Positions 1 to 6,568 of a stretch of DNA of 64,000 nucleotides are shown here, one piece after another (position 1 is the stretch's first letter; the number at the start of each line of letters is the position of its first letter). This DNA comes from Synechococcus sp. KORDI-52 (GTDB lineage Bacteria > Cyanobacteriota > Cyanobacteriia > PCC-6307 > Cyanobiaceae). The notes beneath the pieces were generated by a model. It saw only the letters and a program-made list of their open reading frames with translations. It did not search any database and was not told the DNA's origin. The translations under genes and the position numbers were made by a program. The stretch lies in NCBI RefSeq assembly GCF_000737595.1, contig NZ_CP006271.1:1922001-1986000 (forward strand), given 5' to 3'.

Positions 1-118
1 CCAGCACCCGATCGGTGGGCTGAAGATCAGCCGCCTCGACAATCCGCTGCAGCACGGAATCGTCCCGCAACCAGTGCTGGCCGAAGCGCTTTCGGGCGTG
101 GTGTCCGGAGAAAGCCAT
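1..118 (-). CDS. rsmA: 16S rRNA dimethyladenosine transferase RsmA (KsgA), N-terminus only
   Basis: The frame opens at ATG 118 and runs off the left edge, giving about 39 residues. The segment KRFGQHWLRDD is the N-terminal signature of RsmA/KsgA. That family dimethylates two adjacent adenines in the 3' terminal hairpin of 16S rRNA with S-adenosylmethionine, a late step in small-subunit assembly. The SAM-binding Rossmann domain lies outside the window, so only the family can be called. The start is 14 nt after the stop of the yraN-like gene on the same strand, so the two are probably co-transcribed. Confidence 0.85.
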   Translation of the reverse strand, partial: MAFSGHHARKRFGQHWLRDDSVLQRIVEAADLQPTDRVL

Positions 119-132
119 GGATCAACTGTGCA

Positions 133-501
133 TCAGCACAGCCGTTCCACATCCAGCCAACGAATCGTGCCGCGGGATGGCAGCAAAGGCACAAGAGCCA
201 GCCTGACCCGCAACAGCTGATCGGCTGATGCCGGATGGGCAGCACGCCAACAGCTGATCGTGCGGGCCATGCGACGCCTTTTGGCGGGATGAAAAGCATC
301 CAGGCCATGGCGATCACGGCTCCCAGATCGGCGCCCCTTGACCTCCACCACCAGCAAGGCGTTGTGTCGCATCAGCACCAGATCCAATTCGCCCCAGCGG
401 CAGTGCCAGTTGCGATCCAGCAATCGCCATCCATGCGCTTCAAGCTGCTGCAGGGCCTGCTGCTCCGCCCAGCGACCGCTGTATTGCGACTTCACCGGCA
501 T
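133..501 (-). CDS. YraN/UPF0102 family endonuclease-like protein
   Basis: This 122-residue protein has the UPF0102 (YraN) pattern: an N-terminal GRWAEQQALQQLEAHGW segment, then WGELDLVL and VVEVKGRR. These are the D...ExK parts of a PD-(D/E)xK nuclease fold. The family is widespread in bacteria but its substrate is not established, although it resembles Holliday-junction resolvases. ATG 501 was chosen over an in-frame TTG one codon upstream (504). It is followed closely by rsmA and diverges from the pentapeptide-repeat gene. The family call is firm; the function is inferred. Confidence 0.85.
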   Translation of the reverse strand: MPVKSQYSGRWAEQQALQQLEAHGWRLLDRNWHCRWGELDLVLMRHNALLVVEVKGRRSGSRDRHGLDAFHPAKRRRMARTISCWRAAHPASADQLLRVRLALVPLLPSRGTIRWLDVERLC

Positions 502-573
502 CAACCATCACGTCTCGATCCAAACCATTCCCCCGATGAACGGTTCTAGGGTTCATTTGTGGTTGTTTCGATC

Positions 574-1059
574 ATGCGCAGACGTTTCACGGCCATTTTG
601 ATCTCCCTGTTGCTGCTGACATGCCAGTGGCTGGCAGTAGCACCGGCTGATGCCGCCATCGATGTGGCCAAACAGGTGCTAATCGGTGCCGACTACGCCG
701 ACAAGGACCTGCGTGGAGCCACCTTCAACCTCAGCAACCTGCGCGAAGCCAACCTGTCCGGATCGGATCTCCGCGGAGCCAGCCTCTACGGCGCGAAGCT
801 GCAGGACGCTGACCTCAGCGGCTCCGATCTGCGTGAAGCCACGCTCGATTCCGCCGTGATGACGGGTACCAATCTCTCGGATACCGTGCTGGAGGGAGCC
901 TTCGCCTTCAACACCCGCTTCAAGGATGTGGTGATCACGGGAGCCGACTTCACGGATGTCCCCATGCGCGGGGACCAACTCAAAAGCCTCTGTGCCGTTG
1001 CCGATGGGACCAATTCCGTCACCGGCCGCAGCACCCGCGAGAGCCTCGGCTGCGCTTGA
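574..1059 (+). CDS. Secreted pentapeptide-repeat protein
   Basis: The protein has 161 residues from ATG 574; a GTG at 559 would add five. Residues 1-27 form a signal peptide (positive start, long hydrophobic run, cleavage near ADAA). Pentapeptide repeats of the A(D/N)LXX type follow, for example LRGATFNLSNLREANLSGSD, continuing for roughly 75 residues and predicting a right-handed quadrilateral beta-helix. A short C-terminal part has two cysteines, possibly a disulfide. The location would be periplasm or thylakoid lumen, where several cyanobacterial pentapeptide proteins are found. The role is unknown. The gene is 3 nt upstream of the next one, so they are probably one operon. Confidence 0.85.
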   Translation: MRRRFTAILISLLLLTCQWLAVAPADAAIDVAKQVLIGADYADKDLRGATFNLSNLREANLSGSDLRGASLYGAKLQDADLSGSDLREATLDSAVMTGTNLSDTVLEGAFAFNTRFKDVVITGADFTDVPMRGDQLKSLCAVADGTNSVTGRSTRESLGCA

Positions 1060-1062
1060 ACC

Positions 1063-1491
1063 ATGAGCTTTGATCCCCGCAGCCTCGAGCGCCTGCGTGA
1101 GTTGGGGCGTCAACTCCCCGCACGCCTGCCGGAACCGGAGAAGCCTTCCGCAGAGCCCAAAGCCAGCCAGGTGCGCCACCGCGTTGAAACCGAGAAGAAC
1201 CCGGAGGAGCTCTTCCGCGAACTGATGAAGGCCAGCCAGGACGGCACCGTTCCTGAACACCTCATGGCCCGCCTCAAACAGCTGGAGGCCCAACGCAAAC
1301 CATCGGGTCAAGTGGTGCCCTTCAACAGCGACACCGACGTCCCGGGGCTGGCCGCACCGGCCCACAGCCGGCCCGGACCTGGAAAAAACACCCAGCCCAA
1401 ACGACCGAAGGTTGACCCAGGCAGCGAGGAGGAAAGCCTCTATGTGGCTTTCGGGCAGTTGCTGCTAGAGGACGACGGAGACGACGTTTGA
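1063..1491 (+). CDS. Conserved hypothetical protein, charged and probably partly disordered
   Basis: This 142-residue protein has no motif that I can place. The N-terminal half is helical and charged, with arginine, glutamate and leucine. The middle is rich in proline, glycine and lysine ([17 protein letters not shown]) and is probably disordered. The C-terminus is an acidic helix ending [10 protein letters not shown]. It lies 3 nt after the pentapeptide-repeat gene, and its TGA overlaps the TTG start of rlmH. Translational coupling to a ribosomal methyltransferase hints at a housekeeping role, but that is inference only. Confidence 0.8.
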   Translation: MSFDPRSLERLRELGRQLPARLPEPEKPSAEPKASQVRHRVETEKNPEELFRELMKASQDGTVPEHLMARLKQLEAQRKPSGQVVPFNSDTDVPGLAAPAHSRPGPGKNTQPKRPKVDPGSEEESLYVAFGQLLLEDDGDDV

Positions 1492-1922
1492 ACCCGGCCC
1501 GTTGCCGGATTCTTGCGGTGGGCAAAGTACGTCGCGGCTGGATTCAGGACGGTATTGAGCTCTACCTCAAACGCCTGCCTGGGTTGACCATCAACGAACT
1601 CCGGGACAGCAACCCAGACAAGGAAGCCGATGCCATCCGGGCGGCTCTACGACCCGACGAAACCATGATCGCCCTGATGGAACAGGGCGACACCCTGGCT
1701 TCGGTTCCCTTCGCGCGACGTCTGGAACAGTTCGGCAACGAGAGGCTGGCCTTTGTGATTGGTGGAGCCGATGGTCTGACCCCTGCACTCAAGGCACAGG
1801 CCCACTGGCGCCTGAGCCTCTCCCCAATGACCTTCCCCCACGAACTGGCGCGGCTGATGCTTGTCGAACAACTCTTCCGGGCCCAGGCGATTGTCCAGGG
1901 CAGCCCTTACCACCGCGCCTAG
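1488..1922 (+). CDS. rlmH: 23S rRNA (pseudouridine1915-N3)-methyltransferase RlmH
   Basis: The 144-residue SPOUT methyltransferase has the usual RlmH length. Visible signatures are [23 protein letters not shown] at the N-terminus, FVIGGADGL (the SAM-binding knot) near residue 90, and [22 protein letters not shown] and GSPYHRA at the C-terminus. RlmH methylates pseudouridine 1915 in helix 69 of 23S rRNA in the assembled ribosome. The start is a TTG at 1488 that overlaps the preceding TGA by three bases, so translation is probably coupled. Confidence 0.93.
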   Translation: MNPARCRILAVGKVRRGWIQDGIELYLKRLPGLTINELRDSNPDKEADAIRAALRPDETMIALMEQGDTLASVPFARRLEQFGNERLAFVIGGADGLTPALKAQAHWRLSLSPMTFPHELARLMLVEQLFRAQAIVQGSPYHRA

Positions 1923-1931
1923 GGTTCCGCG

Positions 1932-2792
1932 ATGGTCGCCGATCTCACGTCATCCCCCATGCGTCTGGCACTGCTGTCCCCGATCCATGGCCAGTCGATT
2001 GATCACATCGCCCGACAACTCGAGAACTATCGGGTGTTTCTTGCGCCGTTTGAGTTGCGTCATTATTTCCACGTGTCTCTGGAGAGTCACCCAGATCTCC
2101 AATCCGAGCTCACCGCCTTCGCCGAACGGGAGGGGCACAACATTGTCTTCACCAAACGAAGGCAGCCCACCTGGCGGCCTTGCACGGCCTACGCCCTGTG
2201 TGAACTGATCAAAACGGCGCTTTCCGATCAGCACATCCACGACAAGGTTCTCATTCACACCGATACAGACCTCCTGGTTTCCGCAAAAGCCAAAGACCAG
2301 CTCCAAAACCACCGCATTGGCTGCGGGAACAACTTTTTCAAATTCAGCAATGTCCGTTGGAAATGGACAGGAAAAGCGAAAGCAGATCCTCGACTTCAAC
2401 ACTTCATCCAAGAAATGCTGGATGGAGACCTTTCAAAACTCCGCAGCGGGAGAGTTTGCGGAGTATTCATGCCCTGGGCTGTCTTCCAGCTTTTTGGGGT
2501 CATGTTCAGATACTACTTTAAAGACGATTATTTCAAGAGAAAGCCCGAGCGTCATTGGCCAGTCACTGAAATCGCGATTCCCAGCATTCTTCATCTTTTA
2601 GAAGGTCAGGACGCTATCTTCTCGCCTCCCCTAATTGAAGTACCTAAAGACAAGAAAGTACCCCGCCACATGATCGATCGACTGCTTAAGAGAGGTGATC
2701 ATTTCGGTCTCAAAAAAATTGCTCGTGATCCAAACAGTGATGCATTTCAGCACGTGCTGCGCTTACAGGCCCAAGCCGCAAAGGAGCTCTGA
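1932..2792 (+). CDS. Glycosyltransferase-like protein of unknown specificity
   Basis: The 286-residue protein has no clear family that I recognise. After MRLALLSPIHGQ, which looks like a nucleotide-sugar enzyme start, it carries KVLIHTDTDLLV. That hydrophobic strand followed by D-x-D resembles the metal/nucleotide-sugar site of GT-A glycosyltransferases. Later segments (CGVFMPWAVFQLFGVMF, then WPVTEIAIPSIL) could form the acceptor side. An in-frame ATG at 1959 (MRLALL) is an alternative start. The central and 3' parts are clearly richer in A and T than the neighbours, which suggests transfer. It is 2 nt upstream of an oxygenase gene, so the pair probably acts together. Confidence 0.7.
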   Translation: MVADLTSSPMRLALLSPIHGQSIDHIARQLENYRVFLAPFELRHYFHVSLESHPDLQSELTAFAEREGHNIVFTKRRQPTWRPCTAYALCELIKTALSDQHIHDKVLIHTDTDLLVSAKAKDQLQNHRIGCGNNFFKFSNVRWKWTGKAKADPRLQHFIQEMLDGDLSKLRSGRVCGVFMPWAVFQLFGVMFRYYFKDDYFKRKPERHWPVTEIAIPSILHLLEGQDAIFSPPLIEVPKDKKVPRHMIDRLLKRGDHFGLKKIARDPNSDAFQHVLRLQAQAAKEL

Positions 2793-2794
2793 CC

Positions 2795-3394
2795 GTGCTG
2801 CACGTCATCGACAACCTTCTGCCCGCCAGCGCCCTCCAGGACCTACGCGACCTCTGTGACATCCATGGGCGGATCAAGGAGGAGCACGACGGCGATGCTC
2901 AGTTCAGCTGGCGCCCCGAGACCGGATCTCCCCGCTCGATCCACGCACCTGCTCAGCAAGCCATCGTCGATCGCTACCTCGACGCAGCCCTTCTCCCCCT
3001 GGCAACACCGTTCGCCCCCCAGCGGGCCGGAGTCGAGTGGTGGTGCAACACCAACAACGATCTCGACTGGCACATCGACAAGGACGAACTGGAAGGCCAA
3101 CGCAGCGGCCGTTTCCTGCTGCCCTTGCTGTCCACCGTGTTCTACCCCCACGTGAGCTGCGCTGGCGGCGAACTGCTGGTGGCCGACAACCCTCCGATCG
3201 AGAACGGATACCAGGGGCCCTTACCCACCTTCCACTCAGTGATCTCGATCCCACCGGTGGTGAACCGCCTGGTGCTCTTCTCGCCCGGGATCCTGCATCG
3301 GATCAACCCCTTCGAAGGCGAGCGCTATTCCGTGGCCGTGAACATCTGGGAGCAAGCGCCCCTCACCACAACGGCTGCAGAGCCACAGGCTTGA
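2795..3394 (+). CDS. 2-oxoglutarate/Fe(II)-dependent oxygenase family protein
   Basis: The 199-residue protein is close in size to prolyl-hydroxylase-type oxygenases. The double-stranded beta-helix iron site is visible: the HxD motif in DWHIDKDEL (about residue 90) and a distal His in SPGILHRINPF. The Arg in GERYSVAVNIW would bind 2-oxoglutarate. Such enzymes hydroxylate proteins or small molecules using O2. The GTG start at 2795 lies 2 nt after the stop of the glycosyltransferase-like gene, so a shared modification pathway is likely. The substrate is unknown. Confidence 0.8.
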   Translation: MLHVIDNLLPASALQDLRDLCDIHGRIKEEHDGDAQFSWRPETGSPRSIHAPAQQAIVDRYLDAALLPLATPFAPQRAGVEWWCNTNNDLDWHIDKDELEGQRSGRFLLPLLSTVFYPHVSCAGGELLVADNPPIENGYQGPLPTFHSVISIPPVVNRLVLFSPGILHRINPFEGERYSVAVNIWEQAPLTTTAAEPQA

Positions 3395-3755
3395 ATTTTT
3401 CGATCGAAACCGTCCAGGCCCGCGGGGAGAAAGCCTGCAATCCCGCCTTGAACGCGGCCGTATCTCCCGTGTTCAACCAGTCCGCCTTGAGCCTGGGCAC
3501 GTCCTCCGGCAGCCGCTCCATCGGCAGCTCCACCAGCAGCAGGCTGTCGGCTCCAGCCGCACGCTGCAGAACACCCTGATCACTGCGCTGCCACACCCGC
3601 AGCAGCAGCTCCAGCACAAGAGCATGGCCCAACGCCTCCGGAGCTTCCCCCTGCGGAGCCACCTCTTTCTGAGACCGTCCCCCCAGAGGCAGGGCGCGCT
3701 GGCCTCGCTGATCAATCAACGCCATGGCCACGAGGTAAGGGGAGTCAGCCAACAC
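3363..3755 (-). CDS. Hypothetical protein, start uncertain
   Basis: The open frame from GTG 3755 gives 130 residues with no recognised domain. It has hydrophobic segments (LADSPYLVAMALIDQRG, SLLLVELPMERLP) that look like a folded alpha/beta protein rather than noise. The frame stays open upstream to a TAG inside the LexA-box region, so the true start may be slightly upstream at a non-standard codon. It overlaps the 3' end of the convergent oxygenase gene by 32 nt and diverges from umuD. It is the only good coding candidate in this stretch, but I cannot name a family. Confidence 0.5.
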   Translation of the reverse strand: MLADSPYLVAMALIDQRGQRALPLGGRSQKEVAPQGEAPEALGHALVLELLLRVWQRSDQGVLQRAAGADSLLLVELPMERLPEDVPRLKADWLNTGDTAAFKAGLQAFSPRAWTVSIEKFKPVALQPLW

Positions 3756-3803
3756 CAGATGTCGAAGGCCACCATCTTCACCGGGCCCTCCCCCATGACA
3801 AGC

Positions 3804-3817
3804 AGTACATGCGTACT
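3804..3817. promoter_or_regulatory. LexA (SOS) box upstream of umuDC
   Basis: The sequence AGTACATGCGTACT is a perfect palindrome of AGTAC-N4-GTACT, matching the cyanobacterial LexA consensus RGTACNNNDGTWCB. It ends 24 bp before the umuD start codon, exactly where an operator over the promoter would sit. Together with the error-prone polymerase genes behind it, this supports DNA-damage control. It could also affect the divergent 3363-3755 gene. Confidence 0.8.
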
Positions 3818-3841
3818 ATTTAGTCAGCTGTTGCTGCTGCC

Positions 3842-4273
3842 GTGGAGCTCCAACACAGTCCGCTGCCCCTGCAGCCCAAACGCAGTCGGCTCGCGCTTCC
3901 TCTGGCTGGGGAACGCATCGCCGCTGGCTTTCCGTCCCCCGCCGATGACTATGTCGATGTGGGGATCGACCTCAATGAACAACTGATCCGGCATCCCACC
4001 AGCACCTTTTTTCTGCATGTGAGCGGCAACTCCATGACCGATGCCGGCATCCATGACGGCGATCTCCTGGTGGTTGATCGCAGCCTCGACCCGCGACCGG
4101 GGAAGGTGGTCGTGGCTGTCCTTGACGGTGCATTCACCCTCAAGCGTCTGGTGCGCCATCGCGGCCGGTTGCGTCTGGAAGCTGCCCATCCGGACTATCC
4201 CCCCCTGGAGCTTCACCGCTGCAGCGAGGTGCAGATCTGGGGCGTCGCCATCCACGTGATCCATCCGCTCTGA
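3842..4273 (+). CDS. umuD: UmuD-type peptidase S24, subunit of DNA polymerase V
   Basis: The 143-residue protein matches UmuD length. The self-cleavage site is probably Ala28-Gly29 in ERIAAGFPSP; E. coli UmuD has Cys-Gly here. The nucleophile is Ser64 in VSGNSMTDAGI and the general base Lys101 in FTLKRL. RecA filaments trigger autocleavage, and the product joins UmuC as translesion polymerase V. The start is GTG 3842. It is preceded by a LexA box and followed 12 nt later by umuC, so this is a two-gene SOS operon. Confidence 0.92.
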   Translation: MELQHSPLPLQPKRSRLALPLAGERIAAGFPSPADDYVDVGIDLNEQLIRHPTSTFFLHVSGNSMTDAGIHDGDLLVVDRSLDPRPGKVVVAVLDGAFTLKRLVRHRGRLRLEAAHPDYPPLELHRCSEVQIWGVAIHVIHPL

Positions 4274-4285
4274 AGCGACATCGCC

Positions 4286-5560
4286 ATGCCTCAGGCCACG
4301 GCCCTGATCGATGGAAACAATTTCTATGCCTCCTGCGAGCAGAGCCTGGACCCGGCCCTGATCGGCCGCCCCGTGGTGGTGCTGTCCAACAACGACGGCT
4401 GCATCGTGGCGCGCAGCGCCGAAGCCCGTGCCCTGGGCCTCCGGATGGGAACGCCGTACTTCAAGGCGCGCCGGGAGCTTGAACAGCACAACGTTGTGGT
4501 GCGCAGTTCGAACTACGCCCTCTATGCCGACATGAGCCAGCGGATGATGAGCCTGCTGGAGGCCCACTGTGAAGAGCTGGAGGTGTATTCCATCGACGAA
4601 GCCTTCGGGCGGATTCGTCGTCCCAGCAATGGCGACCTGCAAGGTTGGGCCCGCCAGCTGCGGGCACGGGCCCGACAGAACCTCGGCATTCCGATTGCCA
4701 TCGGCCTGGGAGCCAGCAAGGGGCAAGCCAAGCTGGCCAATCGTCTGGCCAAGCAGACGCCGGACCATGCGGGGGTGTTCGACCTCGGCCAATGCGACAA
4801 CCCGGATCACTGGCTGGAAACGATTGCGATCGAGGATGTCTGGGGAATCGGTCGCCAATTGGCCCATTGGTGCCGCCTGCGGGGCATCAGCAACGCACGG
4901 CGCCTGCGGGACATGCCGAGTGGGGAGCTCCGCGCCAAATGCGGTGTGGTGGGTCTACGGCTGCAACGGGAACTGCGCGGCCACGCCTGCCTGCCACTGG
5001 ACCTGGCGCCGGCACCGAAGCAGGAAACCTGCGTGAGCCGCAGTTTCAGCCGGCCCATCACCAGCCAGGAGGAGCTGCACCAGGCCATCGCCACCTACGT
5101 GGTGCGCGCCGCCGAGAAATTGCGCAAGCAACGGCAACGGGCGGCAACTCTCACCATCTACACCCGCACCAGCCCGTTTGCTCCCGGGTTTTACAGCCGA
5201 GCGGCCAGCACGCAGCTGGATCTCCCAAGCAATGACACGGCCGTGCTGCTGCAGGCGGCACAGCCCCTGGTGGCACGGATCTTCCGGCCCCACCGTCAAC
5301 TGGCCAAGGCTGGCGTGCTGATGCAGCACCTGCAGAGCCACGACATCCTCCAAACCCATCTGATGGTGCCGATGAGTGAAGAACAACAGCAGAAACGGGA
5401 ATGCCTGATGCAGACCATCGACCGGATCAATCGGCGCTATGGCCGTGGAACCCTGCAATGGGCCGGTTGCGGCCTGCAACCCAGCTGGTTGATGCGGCGA
5501 GAGCAACTCAGCCGCGCCGCCACGACCCGTCTGCAGGATCTGCCGGTGGTAAGGGCCTGA
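4286..5560 (+). CDS. umuC: UmuC, catalytic subunit of translesion DNA polymerase V
   Basis: The 424-residue Y-family polymerase is the expected size. Motif I, ALIDGNNFYASCEQ, supplies the first metal-binding Asp near residue 9. Then come SNNDGCIVARSAEARALG and the catalytic YSIDEAF at about residues 102-108. A helix-hairpin-helix (VWGIGRQLAHW) and the UmuC C-terminal domain follow. It copies past DNA lesions with low fidelity. It lies 12 nt after umuD in one operon under the LexA box. No inactivating change is seen. Confidence 0.95.
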   Translation: MPQATALIDGNNFYASCEQSLDPALIGRPVVVLSNNDGCIVARSAEARALGLRMGTPYFKARRELEQHNVVVRSSNYALYADMSQRMMSLLEAHCEELEVYSIDEAFGRIRRPSNGDLQGWARQLRARARQNLGIPIAIGLGASKGQAKLANRLAKQTPDHAGVFDLGQCDNPDHWLETIAIEDVWGIGRQLAHWCRLRGISNARRLRDMPSGELRAKCGVVGLRLQRELRGHACLPLDLAPAPKQETCVSRSFSRPITSQEELHQAIATYVVRAAEKLRKQRQRAATLTIYTRTSPFAPGFYSRAASTQLDLPSNDTAVLLQAAQPLVARIFRPHRQLAKAGVLMQHLQSHDILQTHLMVPMSEEQQQKRECLMQTIDRINRRYGRGTLQWAGCGLQPSWLMRREQLSRAATTRLQDLPVVRA

Positions 5561-5569
5561 AGCCGTCGA

Positions 5570-5956
5570 TCACGGCTCACTCAGAAAACGACAGGCCGGA
5601 AGGCTGGTCGCCACCTGGTCCACACCCCTGAGAAAAGCCTCAGCATCGACAGCCCGCGTGCGTACAAAACTGGTTTGGATCTCCTTCAGCTGGGCCAGAG
5701 CGTCGTCGCGACTCAGGTCTGAGGATGTGTGGGCAAGGCTGCAGAGGGACGTGGCCACCCCACGGCCGAAGCCGCGGGAACTGGCCTGGCGCTGCACCGC
5801 AGACAGCACCATCGGGACGAGGATGCCACCCAACACGAGAACGAGGGCAATGAGGCCCCAGAGGCGACCGCCACGCACCCAGTAGGGAACGAGATAGAGA
5901 CCACTGTCGGCAGGGGACGGAGACCCCAATGGTGGCGGGGAGGAAGGAGGGGTCAT
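5570..5956 (-). CDS. Small single-pass membrane protein, unknown function
   Basis: The protein has 128 residues from ATG 5956 (GTG 5959 is one codon upstream). The order is a proline/serine-rich cytoplasmic start, one transmembrane helix near residues 33-54 (LWGLIALVLVLGGILVPMVL), then a soluble domain with two cysteines (TSLCSLA and LPACRF). No family is recognised. It is the last of a minus-strand run after dnaG and two other small genes, with a gap of only 3 nt to the gene before it. It converges with umuC. Confidence 0.75.
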   Translation of the reverse strand: MTPPSSPPPLGSPSPADSGLYLVPYWVRGGRLWGLIALVLVLGGILVPMVLSAVQRQASSRGFGRGVATSLCSLAHTSSDLSRDDALAQLKEIQTSFVRTRAVDAEAFLRGVDQVATSLPACRFLSEP

Positions 5957-5959
5957 CAC

Positions 5960-6256
5960 TCAGACCTCCTGCAGCAACTGAATGACCTGTTCACGGGTGC
6001 TGAGCAGCAACACCATCCGCTCCCCGTGGGCGTTGAGCCCCGTTTGCTCCCGCACCAGATCGGTGCTGGCCAACGCCAATCCGCCGGTTTCGGTGAACAG
6101 CACAGGCAGGGTGCCCTGGTGCCCGCGCATGCCCTGCAGATCCAGCGCCTGGCGGACAGCCCGCTGGGCTTTGTCGGAGCCCAGTCGCTCCACGAAGGCC
6201 GGCCAGAGGTGGTTGACCGGATCGAGCGCGGCGAAATCAAGCTGCGAATCAGACAT
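5960..6256 (-). CDS. Conserved hypothetical protein (98 aa)
   Basis: A compact soluble protein with a regular pattern: helical start (LDPVNHLWPAFVERLGSDKAQRAVRQAL), a central strand PVLFTETGGLALAS and a C-terminal MVLLLSTREQVIQLLQEV. I do not recognise a family. The ATG at 6256 overlaps the preceding stop by one base (TGATG), so it is translationally coupled to the upstream gene and probably belongs to the dnaG transcript. Confidence 0.75.
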   Translation of the reverse strand: MSDSQLDFAALDPVNHLWPAFVERLGSDKAQRAVRQALDLQGMRGHQGTLPVLFTETGGLALASTDLVREQTGLNAHGERMVLLLSTREQVIQLLQEV

Positions 6257-6513
6257 CAGGACGGCAGCAAGGCAAGGGCTTCGCTGATCATCTGCGGGGT
6301 CACAGGAATGCGCTCGAGCGGATCAGCATTGTCGAGGTAGGCCTCAAAGGAGGGGAAGCGCTCGATCACGGGGTCGGCCCCCTCGGCGGCGCAAGCCTCG
6401 ACCCAATCCCCCTCCTCCGGCTTCACCGCGACGTAGGCCTGCAGCGCTTCCTCCAGATCGCCACCGTCGCCGACGCCCTCGCCGTGCCAGATCGCTTCGA
6501 AGAATTCAGACAT
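6256..6513 (-). CDS. Conserved hypothetical acidic protein (85 aa)
   Basis: The 85-residue protein starts MSEFFEAIWHGEG and is rich in acidic residues. Its ATG at 6513 was chosen because the longer upstream frame overlaps dnaG and has no protein-like composition. It includes YVAVKPEEGDWVEACAAEG and ends EALALLPS. The function is unknown. It lies 55 nt downstream of dnaG and overlaps the next start by one base. Confidence 0.7.
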   Translation of the reverse strand: MSEFFEAIWHGEGVGDGGDLEEALQAYVAVKPEEGDWVEACAAEGADPVIERFPSFEAYLDNADPLERIPVTPQMISEALALLPS

Positions 6514-6568
6514 CTTCAACCCGAGGAACAGATCCTGATGCAGTTTGCCCAGACCACCGGCCTGTGGC

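Noticed and set aside
3624-3986. 120-codon plus-strand frame before and across umuD
   Set aside because: It overlaps umuD in a different frame and covers the LexA box; no protein-like features.
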